The position numbers and the translations under genes were made by a program. Of a stretch of DNA of 9,117 nt, positions 1 through 6,460 are shown in pieces. Source of the DNA: Planctomycetaceae bacterium (GTDB lineage Bacteria > Planctomycetota > Planctomycetia > Planctomycetales > Planctomycetaceae); contig DOCI01000316.1 of the NCBI GenBank assembly GCA_003503535.1, forward strand, positions 27,638 to 36,754. Reading direction: 5' to 3'. The notes beneath the pieces were generated by a model. It worked only from the letters and a program-made list of their open reading frames with translations. It was not told the DNA's origin and did not search any database. The stretch's first letter is position 1, and each line of letters starts with the position of its first letter.

Positions 1-328
1 CGTCTTCACCGAGGACATTCACAAACGCACGGAGTTGTTTGCTGTCGTTTTCGGGAATTGCTTTGTCGAGCTGACGAACCAGTTTGACGACATTTTCGTC
101 AGAAGAACGAGTGAAAACCATCACTTGTGGGCGACCGCCGTTCTTGCAACGATAGCACAGATTCTTTCCGACGGTCACGCCGTCGTCATCGGCTCCGCAA
201 AGTTTTGTGACATAGAATGGCCCAACATGTTCGCCTGATTGCAGACCGCTTTTGGTCTCTTCAGCTGTTAACAGTGACACTCCTGAAAACAAAACAATAG
301 CCATTGTGAACATAGTCAACTGTTTCAT
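1..328 (-). CDS. Small exported CxxC protein, 5' part only (runs off left edge)
   Basis: The first 109 codons of a minus-strand gene are visible; the stop lies outside the window. The ATG at 328 follows an AGGAGA ribosome binding site about five bases upstream. Residues 1-22 form a Sec signal peptide: K2, a hydrophobic run at 6-20, and a likely cut after Leu-Thr-Ala22. The mature part begins with a polar linker, then Gly-Pro-Phe-Tyr-Val near residue 36, Cys44, and a Cys58-Tyr-Arg-Cys61 pair. A hydrophobic strand (Val-Met-Val-Phe-Thr-Arg, 69-74) and an amphipathic helix (79-90) follow. The pattern resembles planctomycete exported proteins of unknown function with a thioredoxin-like layout; that fold is inference. 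The CxxC could be redox-active or metal-binding. It is divergent from the cytochrome gene at 522, which fits an extracytoplasmic redox setting but does not prove a link. No function is assigned. Confidence 0.85.
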   Translation of the reverse strand, partial: MKQLTMFTMAIVLFSGVSLLTAEETKSGLQSGEHVGPFYVTKLCGADDDGVTVGKNLCYRCKNGGRPQVMVFTRSSDENVVKLVRQLDKAIPENDSKQLRAFVNVLGED

Positions 329-371
329 CAAACTCTCCTAAAACTAAACGAGGTGGGAAACGTATGGTTGG

Positions 372-388
372 TGACCTGCTTCAGGTCA
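372..388. promoter_or_regulatory. 17-bp palindrome in divergent spacer (candidate operator)
   Basis: TGACCTG and CAGGTCA form a perfect 7-bp inverted repeat around a CTT centre. It lies 44 bp upstream of the minus-strand start at 328 and 134 bp upstream of the plus-strand start at 522. A second short palindrome, TGGATA-T-TATCCA, follows at 403-415. The position between divergent genes suits a dimeric regulator site, but a hairpin-type dispersed repeat would look the same. Confidence 0.35.
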
Positions 389-458
389 TGGATTCCGACA
401 CGTGGATATTATCCAGATTTTCACTCCAACCTACAAGGTTCAGACCAATATATTCGCG

Positions 459-486
459 TTCTCACGAAAGTTCTGTAAGATATGAT
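459..486 (+). promoter_or_regulatory. Candidate sigma-70-type promoter of the di-heme propeller gene
   Basis: TATGAT at 481-486 matches the -10 consensus at five of six positions. TTCTCA at 459-464 is a weak -35 (four of six) at 16-bp spacing. The predicted start near 493 leaves a leader of about 30 bases that holds the GGGAGG ribosome binding site at 508-513. Support comes from sequence match only. Confidence 0.35.
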
Positions 487-521
487 ACAAAGTTAAAAAC
501 GAACACAGGGAGGCCTGCCAG

Positions 522-2357
522 ATGCTGCAATGCTCATTCGGTTCTTTGTTATCCACAGCCACGATGGCATTCACAGTTCTTTTTTCACTGCTCCTGCACA
601 GTCCGATTTCTCTTTGCGCTGACCAGTCTACTCTAGTAGATATTGCTCATCGATCTCCTGTCGATGTGGTCCTGGCGAATGATGAATCCTGGCTGGTCTC
701 TGCAAACGAAACTTCCAATTCGATCACTCTTGTCGACCTGGTCTCTGGCAACTGCATTGATGAATTGAAGTGTGGCGGGCAACCTGCATCAATCGTTCTA
801 TGTCTGGATGGTCAACACCTCCTCGTCAGTTGTACGGGCAGTGGAGAAATCCTGCTGGTCCAGTTTGATCAGAGGAAACTTCTCAAGAAAGCCTCAATTT
901 CCGTTGGCTACGAACCCGTCGGTCTAACAGTCTCTCCCGATGGTCAAACCGCATTTGTCGGATTGACGGCTACTGGCGAAGTGGCTCAACTGAATTTAAA
1001 GGAAGCACGAGTCGAGCGAACATTTGCCGTCGGAGCCTGGCCGCGATATCTCGCGATCTCTCCAGATGGGACTCGCCTGGCCGTTGCCTGCAGTGGGGAC
1101 AGTAAAATCGTCATTGCCGACGCACTCAAAGGCGAAGTCCTCTACGAAGAACGTCTCATCGGCGGCATCAACATCGGACACATGCAATGTTCCGAAGATG
1201 GCAAGTACGTTTATTTCCCCTGGATGGTCTATCGCAGCAATCCGATCACCGTTGGAAACATTCAACGCGGCTGGGTGCTCGCGAGTCGCATTGGACGCGT
1301 CCGGCTCGATGGCCCGGCATATCGGGAAGCCATCTCATTAGATGTTCCCCAGATGGCCATCGCTGATCCGCATGGACTGACTATGAGTAACGATGGAAAT
1401 CGGCTCGTCGTCTCCGCTTCGGGCACCCACGAATTATTGATTTATCGACGCCCCGACCTGCCCTTCATTGGAGCGGGCGGTCCCGGAGATTTGATCGATT
1501 CAACATTGTTGCGAGATCGCGATATTTTTTCCCGCGTCGATGTGGGGGGGCGTCCAATGGGCATGGCATTTTCAGCCGACAATAAAACCGTGTATGTCGC
1601 CAACTATATCAACGACAGTGTGCAGAAAGTCGATGTCGAGTCTCGAAAAATCGTTCAGGAAATCTCACTGGGTCGAACTCCTGAAAAGACCTTGGCTCGG
1701 CATGGCATGGAACTGTTTTATGATGGTCAGCAAAGTCTCGATCAGTGGTACAGTTGTCATAGTTGTCATTACAACGGCGGCGTGAATTCCAAAGCGATGG
1801 ACACGATGAACGATGGTAGCACACTGACGATGAAAACCGTCCTGCCGTTGTATCATTTACAGCAAACCAGCCCCTGGACGTGGCACGGCTGGCAAACCGA
1901 TTTACAGGACGCCATGCACACATCATTCACCAATACCATGCTAGGCAAAGGCATCAATCATGAAGAAGCCCGAGCCGTGATGACCTATCTGAATGAACTC
2001 AAACTCCCGCAGAATCCCTTCCGGAATTCCGATGGTTCCTTAACCGAAGCTGCAGTTCGAGGAGAAAAGATTTTCCGCAGCGAGCAAGCCGCATGCGCCA
2101 GCTGTCACAACGGCCCCTATTTCACCGATGGAAAAATCCACGACGTCGGTCTGGGTTCGGCAGAGGATTACTACAATGGCTACAACACCCCCACACTGAT
2201 CGGACTCTATCGAAAAGTCCGCTACCTGCACGATGGACGCTCGAAAAGCCTGGAAGATGTCCTGACTGGAGACCACGCTCCCGAAAAGGTGAGCGGAGAA
2301 AGAGCGTTATCCCCAGAGGAGTTGAGTGATCTGGTGGCTTATTTGAAATCGCTGTAA
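522..2357 (+). CDS. Secreted YVTN beta-propeller / di-heme cytochrome c peroxidase-like protein
   Basis: A 611-residue exported protein. The ATG at 522 has GGGAGG eight bases upstream; an in-frame ATG at 564 lacks a ribosome binding site. Residues 1-33 form a Sec signal peptide, cut probably after Leu-Cys-Ala. Residues 35 to about 385 are repeated beta-propeller blades, with Ser-Pro-Asp-Gly and Val-Tyr-Val-Ala-Asn type motifs of the YVTN family. The rest is a di-heme module of the bacterial cytochrome c peroxidase/MauG family. It has two heme c sites, C412-H-S-C-H416 and C525-A-S-C-H529, about 113 residues apart, and the family's Y568-L-H-D-G segment near the end. The family transfers electrons between two hemes, using peroxide or oxidising a bound substrate, in the periplasm. 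The propeller may bind a partner or substrate; that is inference. The substrate is unknown. No cytochrome maturation gene lies nearby, and the gene appears to be transcribed alone. Confidence 0.93.
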   Translation: MLQCSFGSLLSTATMAFTVLFSLLLHSPISLCADQSTLVDIAHRSPVDVVLANDESWLVSANETSNSITLVDLVSGNCIDELKCGGQPASIVLCLDGQHLLVSCTGSGEILLVQFDQRKLLKKASISVGYEPVGLTVSPDGQTAFVGLTATGEVAQLNLKEARVERTFAVGAWPRYLAISPDGTRLAVACSGDSKIVIADALKGEVLYEERLIGGINIGHMQCSEDGKYVYFPWMVYRSNPITVGNIQRGWVLASRIGRVRLDGPAYREAISLDVPQMAIADPHGLTMSNDGNRLVVSASGTHELLIYRRPDLPFIGAGGPGDLIDSTLLRDRDIFSRVDVGGRPMGMAFSADNKTVYVANYINDSVQKVDVESRKIVQEISLGRTPEKTLARHGMELFYDGQQSLDQWYSCHSCHYNGGVNSKAMDTMNDGSTLTMKTVLPLYHLQQTSPWTWHGWQTDLQDAMHTSFTNTMLGKGINHEEARAVMTYLNELKLPQNPFRNSDGSLTEAAVRGEKIFRSEQAACASCHNGPYFTDGKIHDVGLGSAEDYYNGYNTPTLIGLYRKVRYLHDGRSKSLEDVLTGDHAPEKVSGERALSPEELSDLVAYLKSL

Positions 2358-2368
2358 AAACATAGAGT

Positions 2369-2538
2369 GGGTGGCATCGGTTGATGCGAAGCAACTACCG
2401 GTGTGACGTAGTCACAAGAGGCTTGAATAATGTTCGGCGGGTGGCTGGGGTCGAACGAAGTGAGCCCCCAGAATTATCGACGTTCTGGGGGCTCCGCTGC
2501 GCTATGACCTTAGACACTTAAATGCGTGGCTGTCACCC
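2369..2538. repeat. Composite palindromic repeat module (REP-like) between convergent genes
   Basis: Almost the whole 175-bp spacer between the convergent cytochrome and kinase genes is built of repeats. GGGTGGC occurs at 2369-2375 and 2439-2445. An inverted near-copy (TGTCACCC) at 2531-2538 contains the kinase stop codon and pairs with 2369-2376 at seven of eight positions. Inside lie TGTGAC-GTA-GTCACA (2402-2416) and a 12-bp perfect stem (2462-2473 with 2483-2494). That stem extends imperfectly to 2449-2509. The layout resembles dispersed intergenic palindromic elements; copy number elsewhere in the genome cannot be seen here. Confidence 0.55.
2462..2494. terminator. GC-rich 12-bp hairpin, possible bidirectional terminator without T-run
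   Basis: GAGCCCCCAGAA (2462-2473) pairs perfectly with TTCTGGGGGCTC (2483-2494) across a 9-base loop. The hairpin lies 104 bp past the stop of the cytochrome gene and 38 bp past the end of the convergent kinase gene, so it could end both transcripts. Neither strand has a following T-run, so it is not a canonical intrinsic terminator. It may instead be part of the surrounding repeat or an RNA-stabilising 3' end. Confidence 0.45.
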
Positions 2539-3495
2539 GGCTTTATTCGTAATCCCATCGGTTTTCACAAACCCAGTCGCCTGTGCCTGAGGCAGTTTCA
2601 AAGTGAAGCAGGTTCCCTCACCAATTTTGCTGTCGACGCGGATGCGGCCGTGGTGGGCTTCCATGATATCTTTGCATAAAGATAAGCCGAGTCCGCTACC
2701 GCCTTGCCCGGATTCATCGGCTGTTTTTGTCGTGTAGAACGTTTCAAAGATGTGAGGCAATTTCTCTGCAGGAATGCCGCTGCCGGTATCTTTGACGGAA
2801 AGTATTGACCACGGGCCGGAAGGATCCGAGCCGATTGTGATGGTCATCGTACCGCCCGGCTCCATTGCCTGGCGGGCATTGATGATGAGATTCAAAAGGA
2901 TCTGTTGAATCTGACTGGGATTCACATTCGCGTGGGCGTTGGCCGTAATGTTCTTTACCAGACTGATACGATGTTTGTGCAGATCTTTTTCGACCAGCAC
3001 GAGCACATCATCTGTCAGTTGGACAAGGCTGTGCACATCGGTTTGGCTGCCACGATCCTTCGCGTAGGCCAGCATCCCGGTCGTAATTTTTGCGGCTCGT
3101 TGACCAGCAGACAGGATTTTGTCGAAGGCTTTATCGCGCGTGGCGGCATCCTGATGACGCAGGCCCATTTTCGCGTAGTTAATGACCGTTGTGAGAATGT
3201 TGTTGAATTCGTGGGTGATCGAAGAGGCCAGCACGCCGACGGTACTCATCTTCTCGAGATGCATCAACTGCTTCTGCATTTCCGCGAGCCGGGCCTCCAG
3301 CAAAGAGATTTTTGAGGCTTCGAGAGAATTTTGCGATGCGGTGTTGTGGTCGGAAGATTGTGACATTGAAGAAACAGAGTCCTTTCTGGTTGCCGCGGGA
3401 TCTGGCGGCTCACTGATTTTGTACCTCATAGAACCAGGTACACTTACAGGCAGGTGCGATTCCTTTCGCACGTATCTGCAACATCGACCAGCCAT
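2533..3495 (-). CDS. Soluble sensor histidine kinase (HisKA + HATPase_c), orphan
   Basis: A 320-residue kinase with no membrane helix. Residues 58-83 look like a coiled coil. The H-box follows, with phospho-acceptor H95 in a His-Glu-Phe-Asn-Asn context, and a dimerisation helix lies to about 145. The ATP-binding domain has an N-box (N202, N206), G1 (D236-x-G-x-G240), an F-box (F250-F253) and G2 (G265-x-G-L-G270). All key residues are present, so it should be active. The family autophosphorylates on His and passes the phosphate to a response-regulator Asp; no regulator is encoded here. There is no PAS or other recognisable sensor domain. The start is uncertain: ATG 3495 has AGGA 12 bases upstream, and ATG 3366 (277 residues) has AAAGGA 13 bases upstream. 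The 43 extra residues are Arg/Pro-rich and unlike a known domain, so the shorter form is equally likely. Confidence 0.9.
   Translation of the reverse strand: MAGRCCRYVRKESHLPVSVPGSMRYKISEPPDPAATRKDSVSSMSQSSDHNTASQNSLEASKISLLEARLAEMQKQLMHLEKMSTVGVLASSITHEFNNILTTVINYAKMGLRHQDAATRDKAFDKILSAGQRAAKITTGMLAYAKDRGSQTDVHSLVQLTDDVLVLVEKDLHKHRISLVKNITANAHANVNPSQIQQILLNLIINARQAMEPGGTMTITIGSDPSGPWSILSVKDTGSGIPAEKLPHIFETFYTTKTADESGQGGSGLGLSLCKDIMEAHHGRIRVDSKIGEGTCFTLKLPQAQATGFVKTDGITNKAG
3421..3441. repeat. 6-bp inverted repeat at the kinase 5' end
   Basis: GTACCT and AGGTAC flank a 9-base centre. The site is inside the reading frame if the kinase starts at 3495. If it starts at 3366, the site lies 55 bp upstream and could be an operator or leader hairpin. 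The arms are short enough to occur by chance. Confidence 0.25.
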
Positions 3496-3542
3496 CGTAA
3501 TATCTTTTCCTGCATGCTCCTCGAATGCATGAGCAGCTGGAA

Positions 3543-3593
3543 AAGTTGTCTGCTATCCCGATTACGGCAACTTCGGACTCTAGGTAATCCGGG
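3543..3593 (+). other. Possible H-type RNA pseudoknot or nested inverted repeats
   Basis: Two complementary pairs interlock. AAGTTG (3543-3548) pairs with CAACTT (3568-3573). CCCGATTAC (3557-3565) pairs with GTAATCCGGG (3584-3593) with one bulged C. Connecting segments of 8, 2 and 10 bases are compatible with an H-type pseudoknot in RNA of either strand. The segment lies in the divergent spacer between the kinase and the PH/zinc-ribbon gene. No transcript is known, and a 9-bp match with a bulge can arise by chance. Confidence 0.25.
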
Positions 3594-3614
3594 AAATTCT
3601 CAATCGATTAAGCC

Positions 3615-3631
3615 ATTGTAAAATTTACAAT
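3615..3631. promoter_or_regulatory. Perfect 8-1-8 palindrome, candidate operator
   Basis: ATTGTAAA and TTTACAAT are exact inverted copies around a single A. The site lies 94 bp upstream of the PH/zinc-ribbon start at 3725. Its right arm contains TTTACA (3624-3629), a -35-like hexamer with a weak TAACCT 17 bp further on. A dimeric repressor bound here would overlap that promoter. The regulator family is not identifiable from the palindrome. Confidence 0.45.
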
Positions 3632-3724
3632 CATGACTCCCGACTGTAACCTCAATGGAGTGTTCACAACTCGATACAACCACTTCGCATTGCCGTTACT
3701 AATTCCTACAATCAAGGGTTTTCC

Positions 3725-4681
3725 ATGTCTCAATTCGATCAGGATGAAGTCTTTTCCCCCGTTGATAATGAGCCGACTGTACAATCTCGATTGAAAGAAC
3801 TCAAAACCACGCTGCCAGAAGGAATCGCTTTCCATCTGGAATCTGTCTTTCCGAAAGTTAAAGGCTGGGGCTGGAAAAAAGCATTCAAAACCAAACTGCA
3901 GTATATAAAAAATACTCAGGAAATTCTCGAGGATTCTCTGCATGAAGGAGAGGAAGTTCTCTACATTTCCAAAGGAACTCGCTACTCCTTTGTGGAATAC
4001 TATTTCATGGGAATCTGGGCGATGATGATCAATCACACCGTCTTTGTACTGACTAACCTCAGACTGGTGATGATTCATTCCAGTTCCAAAGGTAAACCCA
4101 AAAAAACACTCTGGATGATTTACTACAGTCAGATCGACAAGTTCAAGGGGACCTGGAATGGAATGCTGAACCTGAAACTCAAAGACGGAAAGAAACTCGC
4201 TTTCACCGGTTTCCCTAAAGCCGACCGAAAAACAATGCCTGTGATTTTTCAGGAGGCACTCGATCGCTACCGGGAAACCGGTTTTGATCCAGAGTCTTCA
4301 CAATCCCTGGAGAACTTATGCACGCATTGCAAAGATAAAGTGCCTAAACATGAACACGATTGTGACAATTGTGGAGCGACTTACTGGAAGCCCTACGAAT
4401 TGGCCTGGCGGAGTTTTATCTTCCCTTCCTGGGGGGATTTTCTAATGGGGCATACCACAATTGCCATCCTCGAAATGTTTGGCGGCATTATGACCTGGAC
4501 GGCCTTTGTCGTCCTGTTGGTCTCGGGGATTCAAAATAGTAATCCCGAGGACATTTTTGTCGCATTTTTTGTGGTTGGTATTGCTCATGGCATCGATGCC
4601 GCAATTACCGCTCATATTGCAGGAAAAGGGTTGCATCCGAAAAAAGGACCGAGTCCGCTGGAAACAGAATTGCCTGCATGA
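3725..4681 (+). CDS. Membrane protein with PH-like domain and zinc ribbon
   Basis: A 318-residue protein of unknown function. The ATG at 3725 has AAGGG about six bases upstream. Residues 1-70 are a charged N-terminal region without a signal peptide. Residues 73-182 have the pattern of a bacterial PH domain: Glu-Gly-Glu-Glu-Val-Leu, then Val-Phe-Val-Leu-Thr-Asn-Leu-Arg-Leu near 106-114, a Tyr-Ser-Gln-Ile turn, and a Lys-Asp-Gly-Lys-Lys strand near 153. C199-x2-C202 and C213-x2-C216 make a rubredoxin-like zinc ribbon. Two hydrophobic helices follow, about 244-268 and 277-297, with a short basic then acidic tail. It is therefore probably anchored at the inner membrane with the PH and zinc modules in the cytoplasm; topology is inference. 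Bacterial PH domains often mediate protein or membrane contacts. It is transcribed alone, divergent from the histidine kinase. Confidence 0.85.
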   Translation: MSQFDQDEVFSPVDNEPTVQSRLKELKTTLPEGIAFHLESVFPKVKGWGWKKAFKTKLQYIKNTQEILEDSLHEGEEVLYISKGTRYSFVEYYFMGIWAMMINHTVFVLTNLRLVMIHSSSKGKPKKTLWMIYYSQIDKFKGTWNGMLNLKLKDGKKLAFTGFPKADRKTMPVIFQEALDRYRETGFDPESSQSLENLCTHCKDKVPKHEHDCDNCGATYWKPYELAWRSFIFPSWGDFLMGHTTIAILEMFGGIMTWTAFVVLLVSGIQNSNPEDIFVAFFVVGIAHGIDAAITAHIAGKGLHPKKGPSPLETELPA

Positions 4682-4771
4682 ATAGAAAACAACTTTTGTG
4701 GTACGCTCTGTGCCCCTTGTGAGCTTCAGACGCATCGTGCTTGTAAATATCCAGATCTGAGGCGATATTAC

Positions 4772-4813
4772 AAAAAAAAATCGACTGCGAGAATTATCAA
4801 TTCACGCAGTCGA
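4772..4813 (-). terminator. Intrinsic terminator of the TPR lipoprotein gene
   Basis: On the minus strand a long hairpin (4781-4813) is followed by nine Ts (the A-run 4772-4780). The stem has nine perfect pairs (TCGACTGCG with CGCAGTCGA), one A-A mismatch, five more pairs (GAATT with AATTC) and an ATC loop. It begins about 27 bp past the lipoprotein stop. On the plus strand no T-run follows, so it acts mainly leftward. Confidence 0.92.
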
Positions 4814-4840
4814 CTAAATTTCAGCATGTTCTAATCACTC

Positions 4841-6112
4841 TCAGAACGCCTGGAGATGAGGAACGTTCTGAGACATTTGTGGCATCCATTCCGCGTGAGC
4901 CTGTGGTCCATGATGGCTGCTCATTGGCTGGAAACTCTGCTGAGGAATATAGCTTTGTGTAGGCTGATAAGGCATCGATGAGTGATACCCGGGGCCTTGC
5001 TGATCCAGCTGCATATTCGGCATACCTGGCTGATAACCAGGGATGCTGGACTGATAATGCGGGTTGGTGGCAATTCGTGGAGCCGGTGCCCAACCTTGTG
5101 TCATCGAGGGATTCGGAATATGCCCCAGCATTGGTTGTGAGTATTGAGGTTGAGGCGTCCACTGGGGATGAGCCACCTGATGTTGGTGATGATGATGCTG
5201 GTGAGGTACAGGTGTCTGCACCATTGGGTAAGTCTGCGGTTGATACTGCTGACTGATTTGTGGAACAGCGTAATTTGGTTGATTCATCTGTGGCTGAACG
5301 TACTGAACTGCAGAAATTTGCGACTGATTCATCTGAGGATATGTCTGTGTAAACTGTGGCATCTGCGGATTTGACCAACCAGCCTGCATGATCTGACCCT
5401 GATTGTAAGGCCTCATATTGGGAGAACCTGCCAGCATTGTGGGAGCAGCAGAGGCCGGACTGGAATATTGCCGCTGACGAGCAGAGGCAAGTTTCGATTG
5501 CACCTGGTGCTTTCCGGGAGAAACAAACAAAGCTCGTTCGTACATGGCGACCGCATCGTTTGTACGCCCCTGCTCCTCATAAACTTGCCCCAGTTGAGCA
5601 ATTGCATATTCATTGCGTGGGTTCACTCTCAATGCCTGCTGCAACGACTGCTCGGCTCCTTGAATATCGCCATTTTTCTGCTGAAGCCAGGCCAGTTCCA
5701 CGTGCGATTCAGCCAGATAGGGTTGAGAACCTGCCCAGGCAGTCAGAAGCTGTTCGGCTTCTTCAGTTCGTCCTTCATCCACCATCAATGAGGCCAGCCC
5801 GTGATAGGAAGGCTGGTGTGAAGGATTAAGATTCAGCGCCTGACGATAAACCTGCTCGGCTTGAGCAGTATTTCCCTGCTTCTGCATGGCAGCTGCCAAA
5901 TTGTATTGGTAATGAGGATTGGTCGGGTCGTCCATAACAGCCTTGCGGAACTCGTGCTGAGCCATCGCATAGTTACCGACTTCATAATAACCTTGTCCAG
6001 ACTCATTCATCACGAATCCGGATGTCCGCATACAGCCACACAAACTGAACAAGGCAGCTGTCGATAGCACTGTTCCGGCAATAAGTCCAAGTCGATGAAG
6101 ACAAGCAATCAT
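4841..6112 (-). CDS. TPR-repeat lipoprotein with Gln/Pro/Met/His-rich low-complexity tail
   Basis: A 423-residue lipoprotein. The ATG at 6112 has GAGG eight bases upstream. Residues 1-26 are a signal peptide ending in a lipobox (Leu-Cys-Gly-Cys), so Cys27 should be lipidated. About five tetratricopeptide repeats span 34-200, with loop motifs such as Leu-Asn-Pro and Val-Asn-Pro; TPRs usually hold protein partners. From 220 to the end the protein is disordered: in 231-423 I count about 41 Gln, 32 Pro and 15 Met. That stretch has only four clearly charged residues (R234, R346, D370, E408) and no Lys. A histidine cluster (304-312) and two Pro-Gln-Met-Asn-Gln copies lie inside it. The tail could bind metal, bind peptidoglycan-associated partners or phase-separate; all are inference. 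A weak minus-strand promoter may lie at 6265-6293 (TTGAGC, 17-bp spacing). The partner is unknown, and the gene has its own terminator. Confidence 0.9.
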   Translation of the reverse strand: MIACLHRLGLIAGTVLSTAALFSLCGCMRTSGFVMNESGQGYYEVGNYAMAQHEFRKAVMDDPTNPHYQYNLAAAMQKQGNTAQAEQVYRQALNLNPSHQPSYHGLASLMVDEGRTEEAEQLLTAWAGSQPYLAESHVELAWLQQKNGDIQGAEQSLQQALRVNPRNEYAIAQLGQVYEEQGRTNDAVAMYERALFVSPGKHQVQSKLASARQRQYSSPASAAPTMLAGSPNMRPYNQGQIMQAGWSNPQMPQFTQTYPQMNQSQISAVQYVQPQMNQPNYAVPQISQQYQPQTYPMVQTPVPHQHHHHQHQVAHPQWTPQPQYSQPMLGHIPNPSMTQGWAPAPRIATNPHYQSSIPGYQPGMPNMQLDQQGPGYHSSMPYQPTQSYIPQQSFQPMSSHHGPQAHAEWMPQMSQNVPHLQAF

Positions 6113-6315
6113 GTGAAAAACCTCATTGGAAGACGTTCGAAACGAAAGGTGGGGATCGAATTCAAAATGTCTTAGGGAAAGAGCAGCATTGGGAAAGCTG
6201 CGGTGGGATTGGGGGAAAGGGAACCCCGGCTCACGAATGGAATCGGGATCTGTTTTCGATCTAAAAGTTATCTCGAATCTGGAATTCGCTCAAGGGGAAT
6301 GAAAATCCAACCGAA

Positions 6316-6344
6316 TTGACTCCGTTTGTGGTAATTGTTGCAAT
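6316..6344 (+). promoter_or_regulatory. Candidate upstream promoter of rpsU
   Basis: TTGACT (five of six -35 matches) is followed after exactly 17 bp by TGCAAT (four of six -10 matches). Transcription would start near 6351, giving a leader of about 125 bases. It shares the AATTGAC context with the second candidate further downstream. Confidence 0.35.
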
Positions 6345-6390
6345 CTCCCCTGAAAAATAAGCAGAAACGGCTTCGTTTTTGGGTATCTAA

Positions 6391-6419
6391 TTGACGAATA
6401 ATCGGTTATCCTGTCGAAT
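6391..6419 (+). promoter_or_regulatory. Candidate proximal promoter of rpsU
   Basis: TTGACG (five of six -35 matches) is followed after 17 bp by TCGAAT (four of six -10 matches). The start would be near 6426, leaving an A/T-rich leader of about 50 bases. Tandem promoters are common for ribosomal protein genes; neither is proven here. Confidence 0.35.
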
Positions 6420-6460
6420 TCAACGATTTCACAGATCAAAATAAACTCTAAAAACAGTGA

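Larger units (their letters stand above)
6113..6460. other. Divergent intergenic region between the lipoprotein gene and rpsU
   Basis: No supported gene is present. It holds the leader of the minus-strand lipoprotein gene, a weak minus-strand promoter candidate (6265-6293) and two better plus-strand candidates listed separately. Local short inverted repeats, such as GCAGC/GCTGC near 6185, are too weak to call. The last 30 bases before the rpsU ribosome binding site are A/T-rich and probably unstructured. Confidence 0.6.

Noticed and set aside
522..620. Lipoprotein signal for the di-heme propeller protein
   Set aside because: The cysteine near residue 32 is preceded by Ile-Ser-Leu, which does not fit a lipobox; an ordinary signal peptidase I cut fits better.
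364..636. 90-codon plus-strand frame over the divergent spacer and cytochrome start
   Set aside because: It overlaps the well-supported start at 522 in another frame and has no protein features.
2905..3315. 136-codon plus-strand frame opposite the histidine kinase
   Set aside because: The minus strand encodes all kinase motifs across this stretch; the opposite frame is a shadow without a ribosome binding site.
3608..4078. 156-codon minus-strand frame opposite the PH/zinc-ribbon gene
   Set aside because: The plus-strand protein has a ribosome binding site and domain features, and the antisense frame has neither.
4821..5378. 185-codon minus-strand frame overlapping the lipoprotein tail in another frame
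   Set aside because: It is Ser/Thr-rich only because the low-complexity tail codons are read out of frame. It has no start signal and covers the terminator side of the gene.
5437..5829. 130-codon plus-strand frame opposite the TPR region
   Set aside because: The minus strand shows clear tetratricopeptide repeats; the open antisense frame follows from their repeated codons.
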